A stretch of DNA of 64,000 bases from Halosaccharopolyspora lacisalsi (GCF_014137975.1 NZ_JACGWZ010000006.1:186001-250000), one strand, 5' to 3'; numbered from the stretch's first letter, positions 1 through 10,157 are shown. Notes: generated from the sequence alone by a model not told the origin. Numbers and translations: made by a program.

Positions 1-1
1 C

Positions 2-1405
2 CTCGAAGGTGGCGTCACCGCGCGGGTGCACATCTCCGGTGAGTTCGTCGTGCAGCTGACTCCGAACGGCCCGATGCCGATGCCGGACGTGCAGCGGCCG
101 GCCGACGAGCAGCGGGACGCGTTGTCCGACACCGGAACGCAGAAGGGCCTGGCGGCGGCCTTCGCGCAGAACGGCACCGAGCGGAACCTTCCCGAGCCCG
201 AACCGCCCCAACGCGGGCTGCCCCAGCGGGAGCCCTCCGAGCCGGTCGCTCCGCTCGGGTCACCCGAACCGGAGCCGGACGACGAGCAGTCGTGGCCGGT
301 TTCCGACATCGGTGAAGAGTTCGCCACGAGCTACTCGGTGCAGATCGCCTCGGGCGATTCGTACGGTGCTTCGGACGTACCGCGCTGGGAGGACGAACCC
401 GACGACGTGGTCGCCGAGGCGGAGTGGCCCCGTGAGGATGCCCGCATCGACGTGGACCCGGGTGACGGGCACGATGGTCGGTGCGGGGTGCCTCCCGGGA
501 TCGACGATCCCGGTGGGCTTTTCCACAGTCCTTTCGAAGCCGAGAAGACCACCCAGTTCGAACGCATCACGGAGTCCTACGACACCGGGTGGGAGGACGC
601 ACGGGAAGGTACTGCGGAAACCCCGATACCAGTGGACAGCGGCGTGGGGGCTCCGGCAGTGGCGGCCACGTCCGACAGTCAGCCGGAGGGGACCGCCAGC
701 GACATGGATGACGCGCCGACCCAACGTCTTCCCATCTACGAGGCCGTGCTTTCCCAGTGGTTCCGTGAACCGGAGGAGGAAGGACAACCGTCCCCGTCCG
801 AGCCGGTGTCGTCACGCGACGGTGCGGCTCACAACGGCCACGGCGAATCGGCCGCCGTCGGTGCGATCGGCGGTCGAGCCAGGGCCCGGCGTGAGAACGA
901 GCCGCACGAACCGGGCATCGACGAGGCCCGGGCACCGGGGTCGATGTTCAACGGTGCACCCGTCGACGACGCTGAGACCGGTGTCTCCGACGTGCCTCGT
1001 GTGGGGCGGCGTGCGGCCACCCGCGACCAGCGGGATCGTGTCGCGCAGGCTCGCCAGGACGAGGCGCAGAGCACCGCCGACCCCGGTTGGGGTGCCGGTG
1101 ATGCCGGGTGGCAGGCGGCCGAGGCGCTGGCTTCGCAGGATCAGCAACAGCAGGAAACCACTACGGCAGGGCTGCCCAAGCGCAACCCGAAGTCGAATCT
1201 GGTCCCTGGGTCGGCCGCGGCGCAGCCGCAGTCCCCGGCCCCGGCCCCGGAGAAGCCCACCGCGCCCCGCTCGGCCGACGCCGTGCGCGGCAGGATGTCG
1301 AACTTCCAACAGGGCGTCCGACGTGGTAGGCACGCCAAGGCCGAGTTCGACTCGACCGACGAACAGTCCCGCTCGATCCCGAGCCGTCCCGAGGAGCAGG
1401 AGTGA
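2..1405 (+). CDS. Conservon sensor histidine kinase, C-terminal part (CvnA-type), partial
   Basis: The reading frame is open from the first bases of the window, so the gene starts outside it; 467 residues are visible. The first residues (GGVTARVHISGEF) look like the end of a histidine-kinase ATPase domain. The rest is a roughly 430-residue, acidic, Pro/Glu/Arg-rich tail with no recognisable domain, probably disordered. The assignment rests mainly on the next three genes, which form the roadblock, DUF742 and GTPase set that follows the kinase in Streptomyces-type conservons (cvnABCD). The stop overlaps the next start (GTGA), which implies translational coupling. By family knowledge these kinases are membrane sensors that work with a small GTPase instead of a classical response regulator. 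The sensor half and its signal cannot be judged here. Confidence 0.75.
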   Translation, partial: LEGGVTARVHISGEFVVQLTPNGPMPMPDVQRPADEQRDALSDTGTQKGLAAAFAQNGTERNLPEPEPPQRGLPQREPSEPVAPLGSPEPEPDDEQSWPVSDIGEEFATSYSVQIASGDSYGASDVPRWEDEPDDVVAEAEWPREDARIDVDPGDGHDGRCGVPPGIDDPGGLFHSPFEAEKTTQFERITESYDTGWEDAREGTAETPIPVDSGVGAPAVAATSDSQPEGTASDMDDAPTQRLPIYEAVLSQWFREPEEEGQPSPSEPVSSRDGAAHNGHGESAAVGAIGGRARARRENEPHEPGIDEARAPGSMFNGAPVDDAETGVSDVPRVGRRAATRDQRDRVAQARQDEAQSTADPGWGAGDAGWQAAEALASQDQQQQETTTAGLPKRNPKSNLVPGSAAAQPQSPAPAPEKPTAPRSADAVRGRMSNFQQGVRRGRHAKAEFDSTDEQSRSIPSRPEEQE

Positions 1406-1830
1406 CCGGGTCCGTCCAGAACCCCATGAGCAGCAACAGTTTCAGTTGGCTGATCACCGACTTCGTGCGTCGCGTCCCCGGCGTCGCGCACTCGGTCGTG
1501 GTCTCCGCGGACGGGTTGCTGCTCGCAGGCTCGCAGGGCCTGCCACGCGATCGTGCCGAGCAGTTGTCCGCGGTCGCTTCCGGACTGGTCAGCCTGACTC
1601 AGGGCGCGGCCCGGTGTTTCGAAGCCGGCGATGTGACTCAGACCGTGGTCGAGATGGAGCAGGGTTACCTGTTCCTGATGTCGATCAGCGACGGGTCGTG
1701 TCTGGCGGTGCTCGCCGCCCCCAACGCCGACATCGGTTTGGTCGCCTACGAGATGACCCTGCTCGTCGAGCGGGTCGGGCGCCAACTCACACCCGAGTTG
1801 CGCGCGCAGTTGCAAGGAATGGGTCGATGA
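1402..1830 (+). CDS. Roadblock/LC7 domain protein of the conservon (CvnB-type)
   Basis: This 142-residue protein is almost entirely one Roadblock/LC7 domain: FSWLITDFVRRVPGVAHSVV near residue 14, then the SADGLLLAGS strand-turn and a central helix. Proteins of this family are taken to be GTPase partners or GTPase-activating subunits, and in conservons they are encoded between the kinase and the DUF742 protein, as here. The GTG start overlaps the kinase stop by four bases; an ATG eight codons downstream (MSSNSF) is an alternative start. A 31-bp gap separates it from the next gene, so the set looks like a single operon. The length is usual for the family. Confidence 0.9.
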   Translation: MTGSVQNPMSSNSFSWLITDFVRRVPGVAHSVVVSADGLLLAGSQGLPRDRAEQLSAVASGLVSLTQGAARCFEAGDVTQTVVEMEQGYLFLMSISDGSCLAVLAAPNADIGLVAYEMTLLVERVGRQLTPELRAQLQGMGR

Positions 1831-1861
1831 CCGTCCTCGCCGGCGTTGAGGAGTGCAGAGC

Positions 1862-2605
1862 ATGACCGATGGCGCGGATCCCAGCTGGGACGGTGACCTT
1901 TTCCGCCTGTACAGCAGGCGTTCTGGCGCGGACTCCTGGCAGGACGACTTCGTGGACGACCCGCGTGCGGGCGGGCGCTCGTCCGGACCCCCCCACGACG
2001 CGGGGGCCCGCCCCGGCGGTAACGACGGGGACTACGACCGCGGGCTCTTCGGCGGTCCCGGGGCCGACCTGTTCGGTTCCGAGTACTCCTCGGAGCAGTC
2101 GGATCCCGGTCGGTCCCGCGGCGGCGACGGTTCCGAGGGCGGCCCGTTGTCCATGCCGTCGATCTCGCAACCGATGTCGCCGATCTCCCAGTCCATGCCG
2201 TCCATCTCCGGGTCCATGCCCGCGCTGTCCGGGCAGGACGGAGGCGGTCAGGATGACGTGGAAGGTACCGGCTCGCTCATGCGGCCGTACGCGAGAACGC
2301 GGGGTCGTACCCGTACGGATTACGACCTCGCCATCGAAACGTTGGTGACCACCAGTGAACGTGGTCGCACGCAGAGCGCCCAGTCCAGTCCGGAGCACCG
2401 CTCCATCTGCGGGCTGTGCACGGACGCTCGGTCGGTGGCCGAGATCTCGGCCCACCTGCGGTTGCCACTGGGGGTGGTGCGGGTGCTGATCGGCGACATG
2501 GCCGGTCTCGGCTTGGTTCAGATTCACGATAGTGGAATGGTCGTGGGCGACCGGCCGTCCATGGAGTTCTTGGAAAGGGTGCTCAGTGGGCTTCGCAGGC
2601 TCTGA
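1862..2605 (+). CDS. DUF742 protein of the conservon (CvnC-type)
   Basis: The protein has 247 residues. Its first 130 are low-complexity (Gly, Asp, Pro, and a Met-Pro-Ser-Ile-Ser repeat near residues 96-122). The C-terminal 110 residues, from MRPYARTRGRTRTDYDLAIE, are the DUF742 domain with a winged-helix-like segment (SVAEISAHLRLPLGVVRVL). In conservons this protein follows the roadblock protein and precedes the GTPase. The ATG at 1862 is chosen because GAGGAG lies eight bases upstream; a GTG nine bases earlier is the alternative. DUF742 proteins usually have about 120 residues, so the long disordered N-terminal extension is unusual. Its biochemical role is not established. Confidence 0.85.
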   Translation: MTDGADPSWDGDLFRLYSRRSGADSWQDDFVDDPRAGGRSSGPPHDAGARPGGNDGDYDRGLFGGPGADLFGSEYSSEQSDPGRSRGGDGSEGGPLSMPSISQPMSPISQSMPSISGSMPALSGQDGGGQDDVEGTGSLMRPYARTRGRTRTDYDLAIETLVTTSERGRTQSAQSSPEHRSICGLCTDARSVAEISAHLRLPLGVVRVLIGDMAGLGLVQIHDSGMVVGDRPSMEFLERVLSGLRRL

Positions 2606-3188
2606 TCCGGCAGCGGCCAGCAACCACGGCGGCAAGACCTCGACGAAGATCGTGGTCGCCGGTGGTTTCGGGGTCGGCAAGACGACCTTCGTGGGCTCGG
2701 TCTCCGAGATCCTGCCGCTGACCACCGAAGCGGTGATGACCGAGGCCAGCGTCGGTATCGACGACCTCAGGCAGACTCCGGACAAGTCCACCACCACGGT
2801 GGCGATGGACTTCGGCCGTGTCTCGCTGGACGAGGACCTGATCCTGTACCTGTTCGGTACACCGGGTCAGCACCGTTTCTGGTTCATGTGGGACGACCTG
2901 GTGCGGGGAGCGATCGGCGCGGTGGTGCTGGTCGACACCCGCAGACTCGCGGACGCGTTCGCCTCGATCGACTTCTTCGACGATCGCGGATTGCCGTACG
3001 TCGTGGCGGTCAACACCTTTGACGGCGTCCTGCACCATCGGGTCGAGGACGTGCGGGAGGCGCTGACCATCGAGGAGTCGGTGCCCATCCTGACGTGCGA
3101 CGCCAGGAACAAGGACTCCACCAAGGAGTCCCTGATCACGCTGGTGCAGCACGCCATGAAGCAACGCCTGGCCGCGGCCTCGGGCTGA
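2586..3188 (+). CDS. Small GTP-binding protein of the conservon (CvnD-type)
   Basis: The 200-residue GTPase has a P-loop GGFGVGKTT at residues 26-34, a switch-II motif FGTPGQHRF (DTPGQ-like) and NTFDG where NKxD is usual. This altered base-recognition motif is typical of the conservon/MglA-like ATP/GTP-binding family. It is thought to relay the signal from the kinase and roadblock proteins. A longer reading frame extends into the DUF742 gene, but the GTG at 2586 gives a protein that starts just before the beta-strand leading to the P-loop; it overlaps DUF742 by 20 bp. It is the last gene of the operon and is followed by a perfect palindrome. Confidence 0.88.
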   Translation: MGFAGSDPAAASNHGGKTSTKIVVAGGFGVGKTTFVGSVSEILPLTTEAVMTEASVGIDDLRQTPDKSTTTVAMDFGRVSLDEDLILYLFGTPGQHRFWFMWDDLVRGAIGAVVLVDTRRLADAFASIDFFDDRGLPYVVAVNTFDGVLHHRVEDVREALTIEESVPILTCDARNKDSTKESLITLVQHAMKQRLAAASG

Positions 3189-3216
3189 GGGTGCGGTCAA
3201 GCACGCGGTGGTGGTG

Positions 3217-3257
3217 CGATTTTCCCTAAAGTTGTGCCACAACTTTAGGGAAAATCG
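3217..3257. terminator. 41-nt perfect palindrome, copy 1 (bidirectional terminator or repeat)
   Basis: Two 20-nt arms (left arm CGATTTTCCCTAAAGTTGTG) are exact reverse complements around a single C. It lies between the convergent ends of the conservon GTPase and the helicase-associated gene, so it can act as a terminator hairpin in both directions. The identical 41 nt recur at 53884-53924, in the same convergent setting. It is AT-rich compared with its surroundings. Confidence 0.85.
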
Positions 3258-3296
3258 TCAAACCCCCGGCACGGACCAGCACGTACCACGGACGCG

Positions 3297-5561
3297 TCAC
3301 TTCTCCACGACGGCGACTGAGGTGATGCGGTGCAGCGGGAAGTCACCCACCTCACCGCGTCCCCGGTCGAAGCCCTGGAGCACGCCTCCGCCGACGCTGA
3401 CCGGCTCCACGACGCGCTGCGTCGCTCCGCCGTGGGCATCGACGAAGCCGAGCCAGACGTCGCGGCGCTGCCGCGCCGCGTCGCGCAGCAGCTCCAACGT
3501 CGCCGCCGCACTGGGGCGACCGCGCTCGGGGGACACGGCGCTGCCGCGCCGTGCCGCCGCCGCGTGGTCTCCCGCCCGCATCTCGTGCACGCGGCGGGCG
3601 AGCTGCTCGTCGTCGGGAACCGTCGACGCGGTCGGTTGCGCGCTCGCGCGCTCGCGCACGCGGACACGCCGTGCGCCGGAGCGCAGATCGAGGATCCGAC
3701 CGTCCGGCCCCTCGGCGACCGGTGCGAATCCGGCCTTGCGAAGGCCCTCGACCACCTCGGAGACCAGCAGCGGACTGACCAGCACGGTGGGGGCGATCCG
3801 ACGCAGTTCGAGCCCCGCGACATCGGGGTGGGCCTCCACCTGTGCCAGCAGCACGGGATCGTCGCAACGCAGGAACGCCGAAGCGGTGCCGGCGCGAAGC
3901 CGACCGTGCCTGCGGGCGACGTCGTCGACGAGGTAGGTCAGCGACTGCGGTATCGGTGTCCGCGACCGGTCCCGGAACAGGGCGTGCAGGTCCTCGGCGG
4001 TGCGCCCGGAATCCAGCGCCCGGCGCAGGCTGGACTCGCTGATCCGGTAGACGGTGGCGCTGCCCGCGGACTCGACGTCGGCGACCAGGTTCATCTCGGT
4101 GGCGAGCTCCGGTTGCAGCCGCCCCGGCGCCACGACCGTCAGGTCGGTCTGCACGAGTACGTGGTCGAGCGGCTCGGGCAGGGCCGTGGCCAGTTGCCGC
4201 GCGGCCTCGCCGGTGTCGCCTTCCAGCAGGGTGCGTCCGGCCGTGGTCAGCGCGCCGAGGGCCACGAGGCCCAGGGAAGTGGCTTCGGCCAGCGTCCAGC
4301 GCACGATGTCGTCCCTGAGCCGCCCGCCGCGCCTCGGCGCTCGCCAGGCCAGCACGTTCACCGCTTCGTCCGAGCCGCGTAGGCCGTGTCCGGCGGGCAT
4401 CTCGTCGAGCAGGTCGAGCACCCGGCGTCGTTCGCGGGGTGCCGAGCCGCGGCGCAGTTCCTCCGAGAGCGGGCCGATCAGCCGGTCCTTCTCGTCGCGT
4501 CCGCCGATCAGGCCGGGCAGTCGGGGCAGGTCGAGCCAGGTGCGGGCCAACAGGGCCCAGCGTTGTTCGGGAGCGGAGGCCAGCCAGCTGTCGGCCTGCA
4601 CGGTGGGCACCCACTGCGGCTCGTCACCCTCGCTGTTGGCCACGAGCCCCGCCGCCACGGCGAGTTCCACGACTAGCGCCAGCCGGGTCTCGTCGACGTC
4701 CAGGGCCTTGCCGGTGCGGCGCAGATCACGGACGCCGACCCCACCGGAGCGCAGCACGTCCGGGGGCTGTTCCCCCCAGGCGTCCAGCAGCAGTTCGGTG
4801 TGCCGCGTCCACTCCAGCACCTCACCGGCCGCGGTGGCATCCACCGTGGAGCGGTCGTGGGCACGCTGCTCCAACGCCGGTTCCTCGTCCTCGACGGTGC
4901 CCATCGGGTACTCCCCGCGCACCGCCCACGCCAGTTGCCGGGGCAGCTCCACCGTCTCGGTGTCGTGCCGCAGCAGCAGGCCCCTGGCGAGCAGGCGCTG
5001 CACCGGGGTCTCGGCCCGTTCGAAGGGGACCTGATCGGCGGCCTCCTTGGTGCGGCCGATCGGCGGACCCTGCGCGAGCCTGTCCACCAGGCGCCGCTCG
5101 TCCTCGGCGAGCTCGTCCACCACCCGCCGTGCCTCGTCGGTGGTGATGCCCTCGACGCTTCGGCCGAGGCCGCCGGGGAAAGCCTGTACGGTCTCCCGCG
5201 CCGCGGGCGTCAGCGACAGCTCCGCGTCGTCGCCCCACACGAGCATTCGCTCACGCAACTCGCTCAGTGAGCGCCGGACGCGTTCCGGCGTGATCCCGGC
5301 ACCCAGCATGTCGCTGACCGTCGACAGCGACACCGGCGACTCGTCGGCGTCCAGCAGCACGAACGCCTCGAGCACGGTCAGCGTGAACGAGTCGAGGTCC
5401 TCGCAGGCTCGCGCCACCGACGCGCGCACGCCGGCGCGGGTGGCCAGCACCGACGAGTCGGCGGGCGGGGGAGTGGCCAGGTCGGGCCTGGCGCGCAGCA
5501 GCGCGACCAGCTCTTCGTCGCTGCGCGCGCGCAGCCAGTCCACCAGTGAGCTACCGGGCAT
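3297..5561 (-). CDS. Helicase-associated (XPB-like C-terminal) domain protein
   Basis: The protein has 754 residues, close to what I recall for M. tuberculosis Rv0862c (about 756), the neighbour of the XPB helicase gene there. It starts MPGSSLVDWLRARSDEELV, has winged-helix-like segments around residues 60-230, a helicase-associated domain in the middle (EPLDHVLVQTDLTVVAPGRL), and a C-terminal segment (RDVWLGFVDAHGGATQRVVEP) that resembles WYL/helicase C-terminal folds. I see no Walker A, so it is not itself a helicase; a role with the XPB repair helicase is inferred from family and synteny. The reading frame stays open far upstream, but the ATG at 5561 matches the family start. The 3' end faces the conservon across the shared palindrome. 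Confidence 0.8.
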   Translation of the reverse strand: MPGSSLVDWLRARSDEELVALLRARPDLATPPPADSSVLATRAGVRASVARACEDLDSFTLTVLEAFVLLDADESPVSLSTVSDMLGAGITPERVRRSLSELRERMLVWGDDAELSLTPAARETVQAFPGGLGRSVEGITTDEARRVVDELAEDERRLVDRLAQGPPIGRTKEAADQVPFERAETPVQRLLARGLLLRHDTETVELPRQLAWAVRGEYPMGTVEDEEPALEQRAHDRSTVDATAAGEVLEWTRHTELLLDAWGEQPPDVLRSGGVGVRDLRRTGKALDVDETRLALVVELAVAAGLVANSEGDEPQWVPTVQADSWLASAPEQRWALLARTWLDLPRLPGLIGGRDEKDRLIGPLSEELRRGSAPRERRRVLDLLDEMPAGHGLRGSDEAVNVLAWRAPRRGGRLRDDIVRWTLAEATSLGLVALGALTTAGRTLLEGDTGEAARQLATALPEPLDHVLVQTDLTVVAPGRLQPELATEMNLVADVESAGSATVYRISESSLRRALDSGRTAEDLHALFRDRSRTPIPQSLTYLVDDVARRHGRLRAGTASAFLRCDDPVLLAQVEAHPDVAGLELRRIAPTVLVSPLLVSEVVEGLRKAGFAPVAEGPDGRILDLRSGARRVRVRERASAQPTASTVPDDEQLARRVHEMRAGDHAAAARRGSAVSPERGRPSAAATLELLRDAARQRRDVWLGFVDAHGGATQRVVEPVSVGGGVLQGFDRGRGEVGDFPLHRITSVAVVEK

Positions 5562-5684
5562 CCCTTTCACGGTACCGGGTGAACCGGCCCGGTGGAGCGC
5601 AGCCGCCCTTCGGGGTGGCCGCCTACCCGAAGCGGGGATCGGGCAAACTGGGGGTGTCGCATGTACCGGACCCAGGAGGATGAC

Positions 5685-5873
5685 GTGGCGGGAAAGAAGG
5701 CCGAAGACGACCGTGTCGACCCCACATGGCCGGAGGCCCCCGACGGAAAGTCCCCGGTGAGCGAACTCGCCAGTGACCGGCAGGGATCGCTCTCCCCGTT
5801 CGGCGATCTCACCTTCCCGATGCCGCAGGACAGCGTTTCCTACGAGCATCCTGTGACTGAGATCAATAAATAA
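5685..5873 (+). CDS. Small conserved hypothetical protein (62 aa)
   Basis: This is a short acidic, soluble protein (MAGKKAEDDRVDP... ending DLTFPMPQDSVSYEHPVTEINK over the last 22 residues). The GTG start is chosen because AGGAGG lies seven bases upstream; upstream in-frame starts would give poorly conserved-looking, arginine-rich extensions. It lies between the helicase-associated gene and the malic enzyme, and M. tuberculosis has a small gene (Rv0863, from memory) in the matching place before moaC. Function is unknown. I see no signal peptide, membrane segment or cysteine motif. Confidence 0.65.
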   Translation: MAGKKAEDDRVDPTWPEAPDGKSPVSELASDRQGSLSPFGDLTFPMPQDSVSYEHPVTEINK

Positions 5874-5955
5874 TTCCTCACGACGAGGAGAGGGTACGAC
5901 CCGGCAGGCTCTAACCTCGTTCGTGCGCAGCAACGACATTCGAAGGGGCAAAGTC

Positions 5956-7416
<1,461 letters not shown>

Positions 7417-7464
7417 GGCGGGTGACCGCACCGCGGTGACGGTGTCGTGTTCTAGAGTCGCCGC

Positions 7465-7971
7465 ATGGCCCAGCAGGACCGCTCACCGCAGGAGTTCACC
7501 CACGTCGACGAGACCGGCGCCGCCCGGATGGTCGACGTCGCCGGGAAGGAGGCCACCGCCCGCAGCGCGGTGGCCTCCGGCGTCGTCCGTACCACCGCAG
7601 AAGTCGTGAGTCTGCTGCTGCGGGACGACCTGCCGAAGGGCGACGCGTTGGCCACCGCCCGCATCGCGGGAGTCATGGCGGCCAAACGAACCCCCGACCT
7701 GGTCCCGCTGTGCCATCCGATCGCGATTTCGGGCGTACGGGTGGATCTGGAGACGGCGCGGGACCGGGTACGGATCACGGCGACCGTCCGCACCACCGAC
7801 CGCACCGGTGTGGAGATGGAGGCGCTGACGGCCGTGACGGGCGCCGGTCTGGCGCTGCACGACATGATCAAGGCCGTCGATCCGGCCGCGACGCTCGACG
7901 ACGTTCGCGTGGAACGCAAAGAGGGCGGCAAAACCGGTACCTGGGTACGGGAGACGGGAGCCAGCACATGA
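7465..7971 (+). CDS. moaC: Cyclic pyranopterin monophosphate synthase MoaC
   Basis: MoaC (168 aa) acts with MoaA in the first step of molybdenum cofactor synthesis, converting the 3',8-cyclo-dihydro-GTP product into cyclic pyranopterin monophosphate. Family signatures are present: VPLCHPI near residue 80, GVEMEALTAVTGAGLALHDM around residues 112-131, and the C-terminal Lys-rich KEGGKTG. The length is normal. The stop overlaps the start of the moaB-moaE fusion (ATGA), so the two are co-translated. MoaA and MoaD are encoded 3-4 kb away on the other strand, beyond rpf. Confidence 0.97.
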   Translation: MAQQDRSPQEFTHVDETGAARMVDVAGKEATARSAVASGVVRTTAEVVSLLLRDDLPKGDALATARIAGVMAAKRTPDLVPLCHPIAISGVRVDLETARDRVRITATVRTTDRTGVEMEALTAVTGAGLALHDMIKAVDPAATLDDVRVERKEGGKTGTWVRETGAST

Positions 7972-8900
7972 CGGCACGCACGGCACACGTGGTCGCGGCC
8001 TCGAACAGGGCGGCCACCGGCGTCTACGAGGACCGCACGGGCCCGATCATCGTCGCCTGGTTGCGTGAGCGCGGTTACGAGGTTTCCGATCCGGAGGTGG
8101 TCGCCGACGGCGATCCCGTGGGCCGAGCGCTGCGATCCGCCGTCGCCGCCGGAACCCACGTGGTGATCACCACGGGTGGTACCGGAATCAGTCCCACCGA
8201 CCGCACCCCGGACGTCACCGCCGAGGTGCTCGACTACCGGGTTCCCGGACTGGCCGACGCCGTGCGGTCGGCGGGCCTTCCCGAAGTGCCCGCAGCGGTG
8301 CTCTCGCGGGGAGTGGCCGGAGTGTCCGGTCGGACACTCATCGTCAACCTGCCCGGCTCGCGAGGCGGTGTGCGGGACGGTCTGGGAGTGCTGGACGGCG
8401 TGCTCGACCACGCGGTGGACCAGGTCCACGGTGGAGACCACGTGACCGCCCGCGAATCCTCGGAGCCCACCGCGGCGGCCGAGGTGCTGCGCGCCGACGT
8501 CACGGAGGAGCTCGTCGAGGTCGACGCGCTCGCTCGTGCCGTCCAGCATCGTTCCGCGGGCGCCGTGGTCACCTTCGGTGGTGTGGTCCGTGATCACGAC
8601 GGTGGGCGCGGGGTGCGCGAGATGGAGTACGTCGGGCATCCGAGCGCGGGGGAGGTCATCGCGACCGTTGCCGACGATGTCGCGTCGCGTTTCGAAGGGG
8701 TCCGCGCGATCGCCGCGTCCCACCGCGTCGGGCTGCTCGACATCGGCGACGTGGCACTCGGTTGTGCTGTCGCGGCCGAGCACCGCCGTGCGGCTTTCGA
8801 AGCCTGCTCCGAGCTGGTGGACGAGGTCAAGAGGCGGCTTCCGGTCTGGAAGCGGCAGGTTTTCGACGACGCCACCGAAGAGTGGGTCAACTGCCCCTAG
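7968..8900 (+). CDS. MoaB/Mog-MoaE fusion protein for molybdopterin synthesis
   Basis: The 310-residue protein joins two Moco domains. Residues 1-155 are a MoaB/Mog domain with the TTGGTGISPTDRTP motif, which binds and adenylates molybdopterin. Residues 175-310 are MoaE, the large subunit of molybdopterin synthase (GAVVTFGGVVRDHD, MEYVGHPSAGE, VAAEHRRAAFEACSELVDEVK, PVWKRQVF). M. tuberculosis has these as separate neighbouring genes (mog and moaE2, from memory). The MoaE part needs the thiocarboxylated MoaD encoded at 10918-11229. A roughly 20-residue acidic linker joins the halves. The ATG start overlaps moaC by four bases. Confidence 0.93.
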   Translation: MTARTAHVVAASNRAATGVYEDRTGPIIVAWLRERGYEVSDPEVVADGDPVGRALRSAVAAGTHVVITTGGTGISPTDRTPDVTAEVLDYRVPGLADAVRSAGLPEVPAAVLSRGVAGVSGRTLIVNLPGSRGGVRDGLGVLDGVLDHAVDQVHGGDHVTARESSEPTAAAEVLRADVTEELVEVDALARAVQHRSAGAVVTFGGVVRDHDGGRGVREMEYVGHPSAGEVIATVADDVASRFEGVRAIAASHRVGLLDIGDVALGCAVAAEHRRAAFEACSELVDEVKRRLPVWKRQVFDDATEEWVNCP

Positions 8901-9130
8901 CCCTGATTGTCCTGATTGGCTTACGTGGGACTCCTGCAGCGGAACCTCGGACAGGGTCTCGCTGGGGGGATCTGGGACATCGAGTGGCCACCTACGGCCC
9001 GCCCGTAACCCGGCCACCGCCCCTCATGGAGACGCCGCGCGTCGCAGTGATGGTGCCAGCTTTCCTCGCGAGGCCCTGTCTGACTGATGTTTTCTTGTCG
9101 GGTTGTTCACCCGAAGGAGGTCCCGGCGTC

Positions 9131-9184
9131 GTGGTGAACGGGCCGTTGTGGCGGTGTGAGTGCCAAAACGGTCCGTTCGCCCTT
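9131..9184 (+). repeat. 54-nt stem-loop repeat, copy A
   Basis: The arms 9133-9147 (GGTGAACGGGCCGTT) and 9167-9181 (AACGGTCCGTTCGCC) pair with two G-U or A-C positions. The loop contains GGTGTGAGTG, followed downstream by CCTTTGGGA. The same 54-nt unit occurs at 61826-61879 and, inverted, at 26281-26334, and the three align without gaps. Copy A lies 231 bp downstream of the moaB-moaE stop. Confidence 0.8.
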
Positions 9185-9375
9185 TGGGACAGCGGCCCGG
9201 GCTCTGACGACAACCCGACCGGAGAACCTCAATGAGAACCCGCGGGTGGTCGGCTCGCGTGCATGGGGAGAAAGCGGCTTCGCCGCTTGCCTGACGGACT
9301 GGTTGGCCGATCGGGCATCCTCCCGGCTTACACGGTCGCTCAATGGCTCTGTGGCCGGTTTGTGGAGCAATGGAA

Positions 9376-9412
9376 CGGGCCCTCGCCGCTGGGGGTCGGC
9401 GGCGAGGGCCCG
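9376..9412 (-). terminator. Hairpin terminator downstream of rpf
   Basis: A 14-bp perfect stem, CGGGCCCTCGCCGC (9376-9389) with its reverse complement (9399-9412), encloses a 9-nt loop. It starts 67 nt beyond the rpf stop codon, on the side expected for an rpf transcript. There is no U-tract, as usual in high-GC actinobacteria. Confidence 0.75.
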
Positions 9413-9478
9413 GGTACGAGGAGCGGTTCGTCCGACCGTTTCGGGGAGACGTGCCGGACGACCGCTACCGCGCGGGGA

Positions 9479-10141
9479 TCAGCGGATGTCGAGCTGCTGA
9501 CCCGGGAAGATCAGGTTCGGGTTGCTCAGGATATCGGTGTTGCGCTGGTAGATGTCCTGGTAGTTCACGCCGAAACGCTGACCGATCTTGCCGAGCGTGT
9601 CGCCCGCACGGACGGTGTAGTCGGCCCCGTTGGACCGCACCGAGCTGGACTGCTGGGCGGAGTAGCTCTGCTTCGTGGAGGAGCTCTCACCGGACGAGCT
9701 CTCGTTGGAGCTGCTGGAGCTGCTCTGCTCCGAAGCGGAGCTGCTCCCGGAGGAGACATCGCCGGAGCTGCTGCTCCCGCTGGTCCAGTTGGTGCTGGAG
9801 GTGCAGGCCGGCCATGCGCCGGGGCCCTGGGCTTCCAGCACCTTCTTCGCGACGGCGATCTGCTGGGCCCGAGTGGCCTGGTACGCCTGGTCGGCGTACT
9901 GATCGCCGCCGAATGCGCTCCAAGTGGACGGAGTGAACTGGAGACCACCGGAGAAGCCGTTACCGGTGTTGATGTGCCAGTCGCCGCTGCTCTCGCACTG
10001 GGCGAGTTCGTCCCAGTCGGCTGCACTGGCCGGAGCCGCGATCGCGATCGGGGAAGCGACCACGGCGCCCGCGACCGCGATGCGTGCGGCGTTGCGGGCC
10101 GTGTTGGAGGACTTACGGTGCTTGCCCTTGTAGCGAGCCAT
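9479..10141 (-). CDS. Resuscitation-promoting factor (Rpf domain plus LysM)
   Basis: This 220-residue secreted muralytic enzyme cleaves peptidoglycan and promotes resuscitation or growth. Residues 1-41 are a signal peptide ending APASA-AD. The Rpf catalytic domain spans about 42-112, with the catalytic Glu at residue 50 (WDELAQCESSGDWHINTG) and GFSGGLQFTPSTW. A Ser-rich low-complexity linker covers about 113-165. A C-terminal LysM domain (YTVRAGDTLGKIGQRFGV ... NPNLIFPGQQL) anchors it to the wall. The ATG has AGGAGAGAGGG just upstream. The leader contains a ydaO (c-di-AMP) riboswitch and a CRP-type site lies further up. It corresponds in position to rpfA, between moaE and moaD, as in mycobacteria. 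Confidence 0.95.
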   Translation of the reverse strand: MARYKGKHRKSSNTARNAARIAVAGAVVASPIAIAAPASAADWDELAQCESSGDWHINTGNGFSGGLQFTPSTWSAFGGDQYADQAYQATRAQQIAVAKKVLEAQGPGAWPACTSSTNWTSGSSSSGDVSSGSSSASEQSSSSSSNESSSGESSSTKQSYSAQQSSSVRSNGADYTVRAGDTLGKIGQRFGVNYQDIYQRNTDILSNPNLIFPGQQLDIR

Positions 10142-10157
10142 TTCCCTCTCTCCTGCC

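Larger units (their letters stand above)
8901..9478. other. Intergenic region between convergent moaB-moaE and rpf
   Basis: No supported gene lies in these 578 bp. The region holds the 54-nt stem-loop repeat (9131-9184) and the rpf terminator hairpin (9376-9412), listed separately. Short open frames cross it on both strands but show no ribosome sites or family features. Confidence 0.7.
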
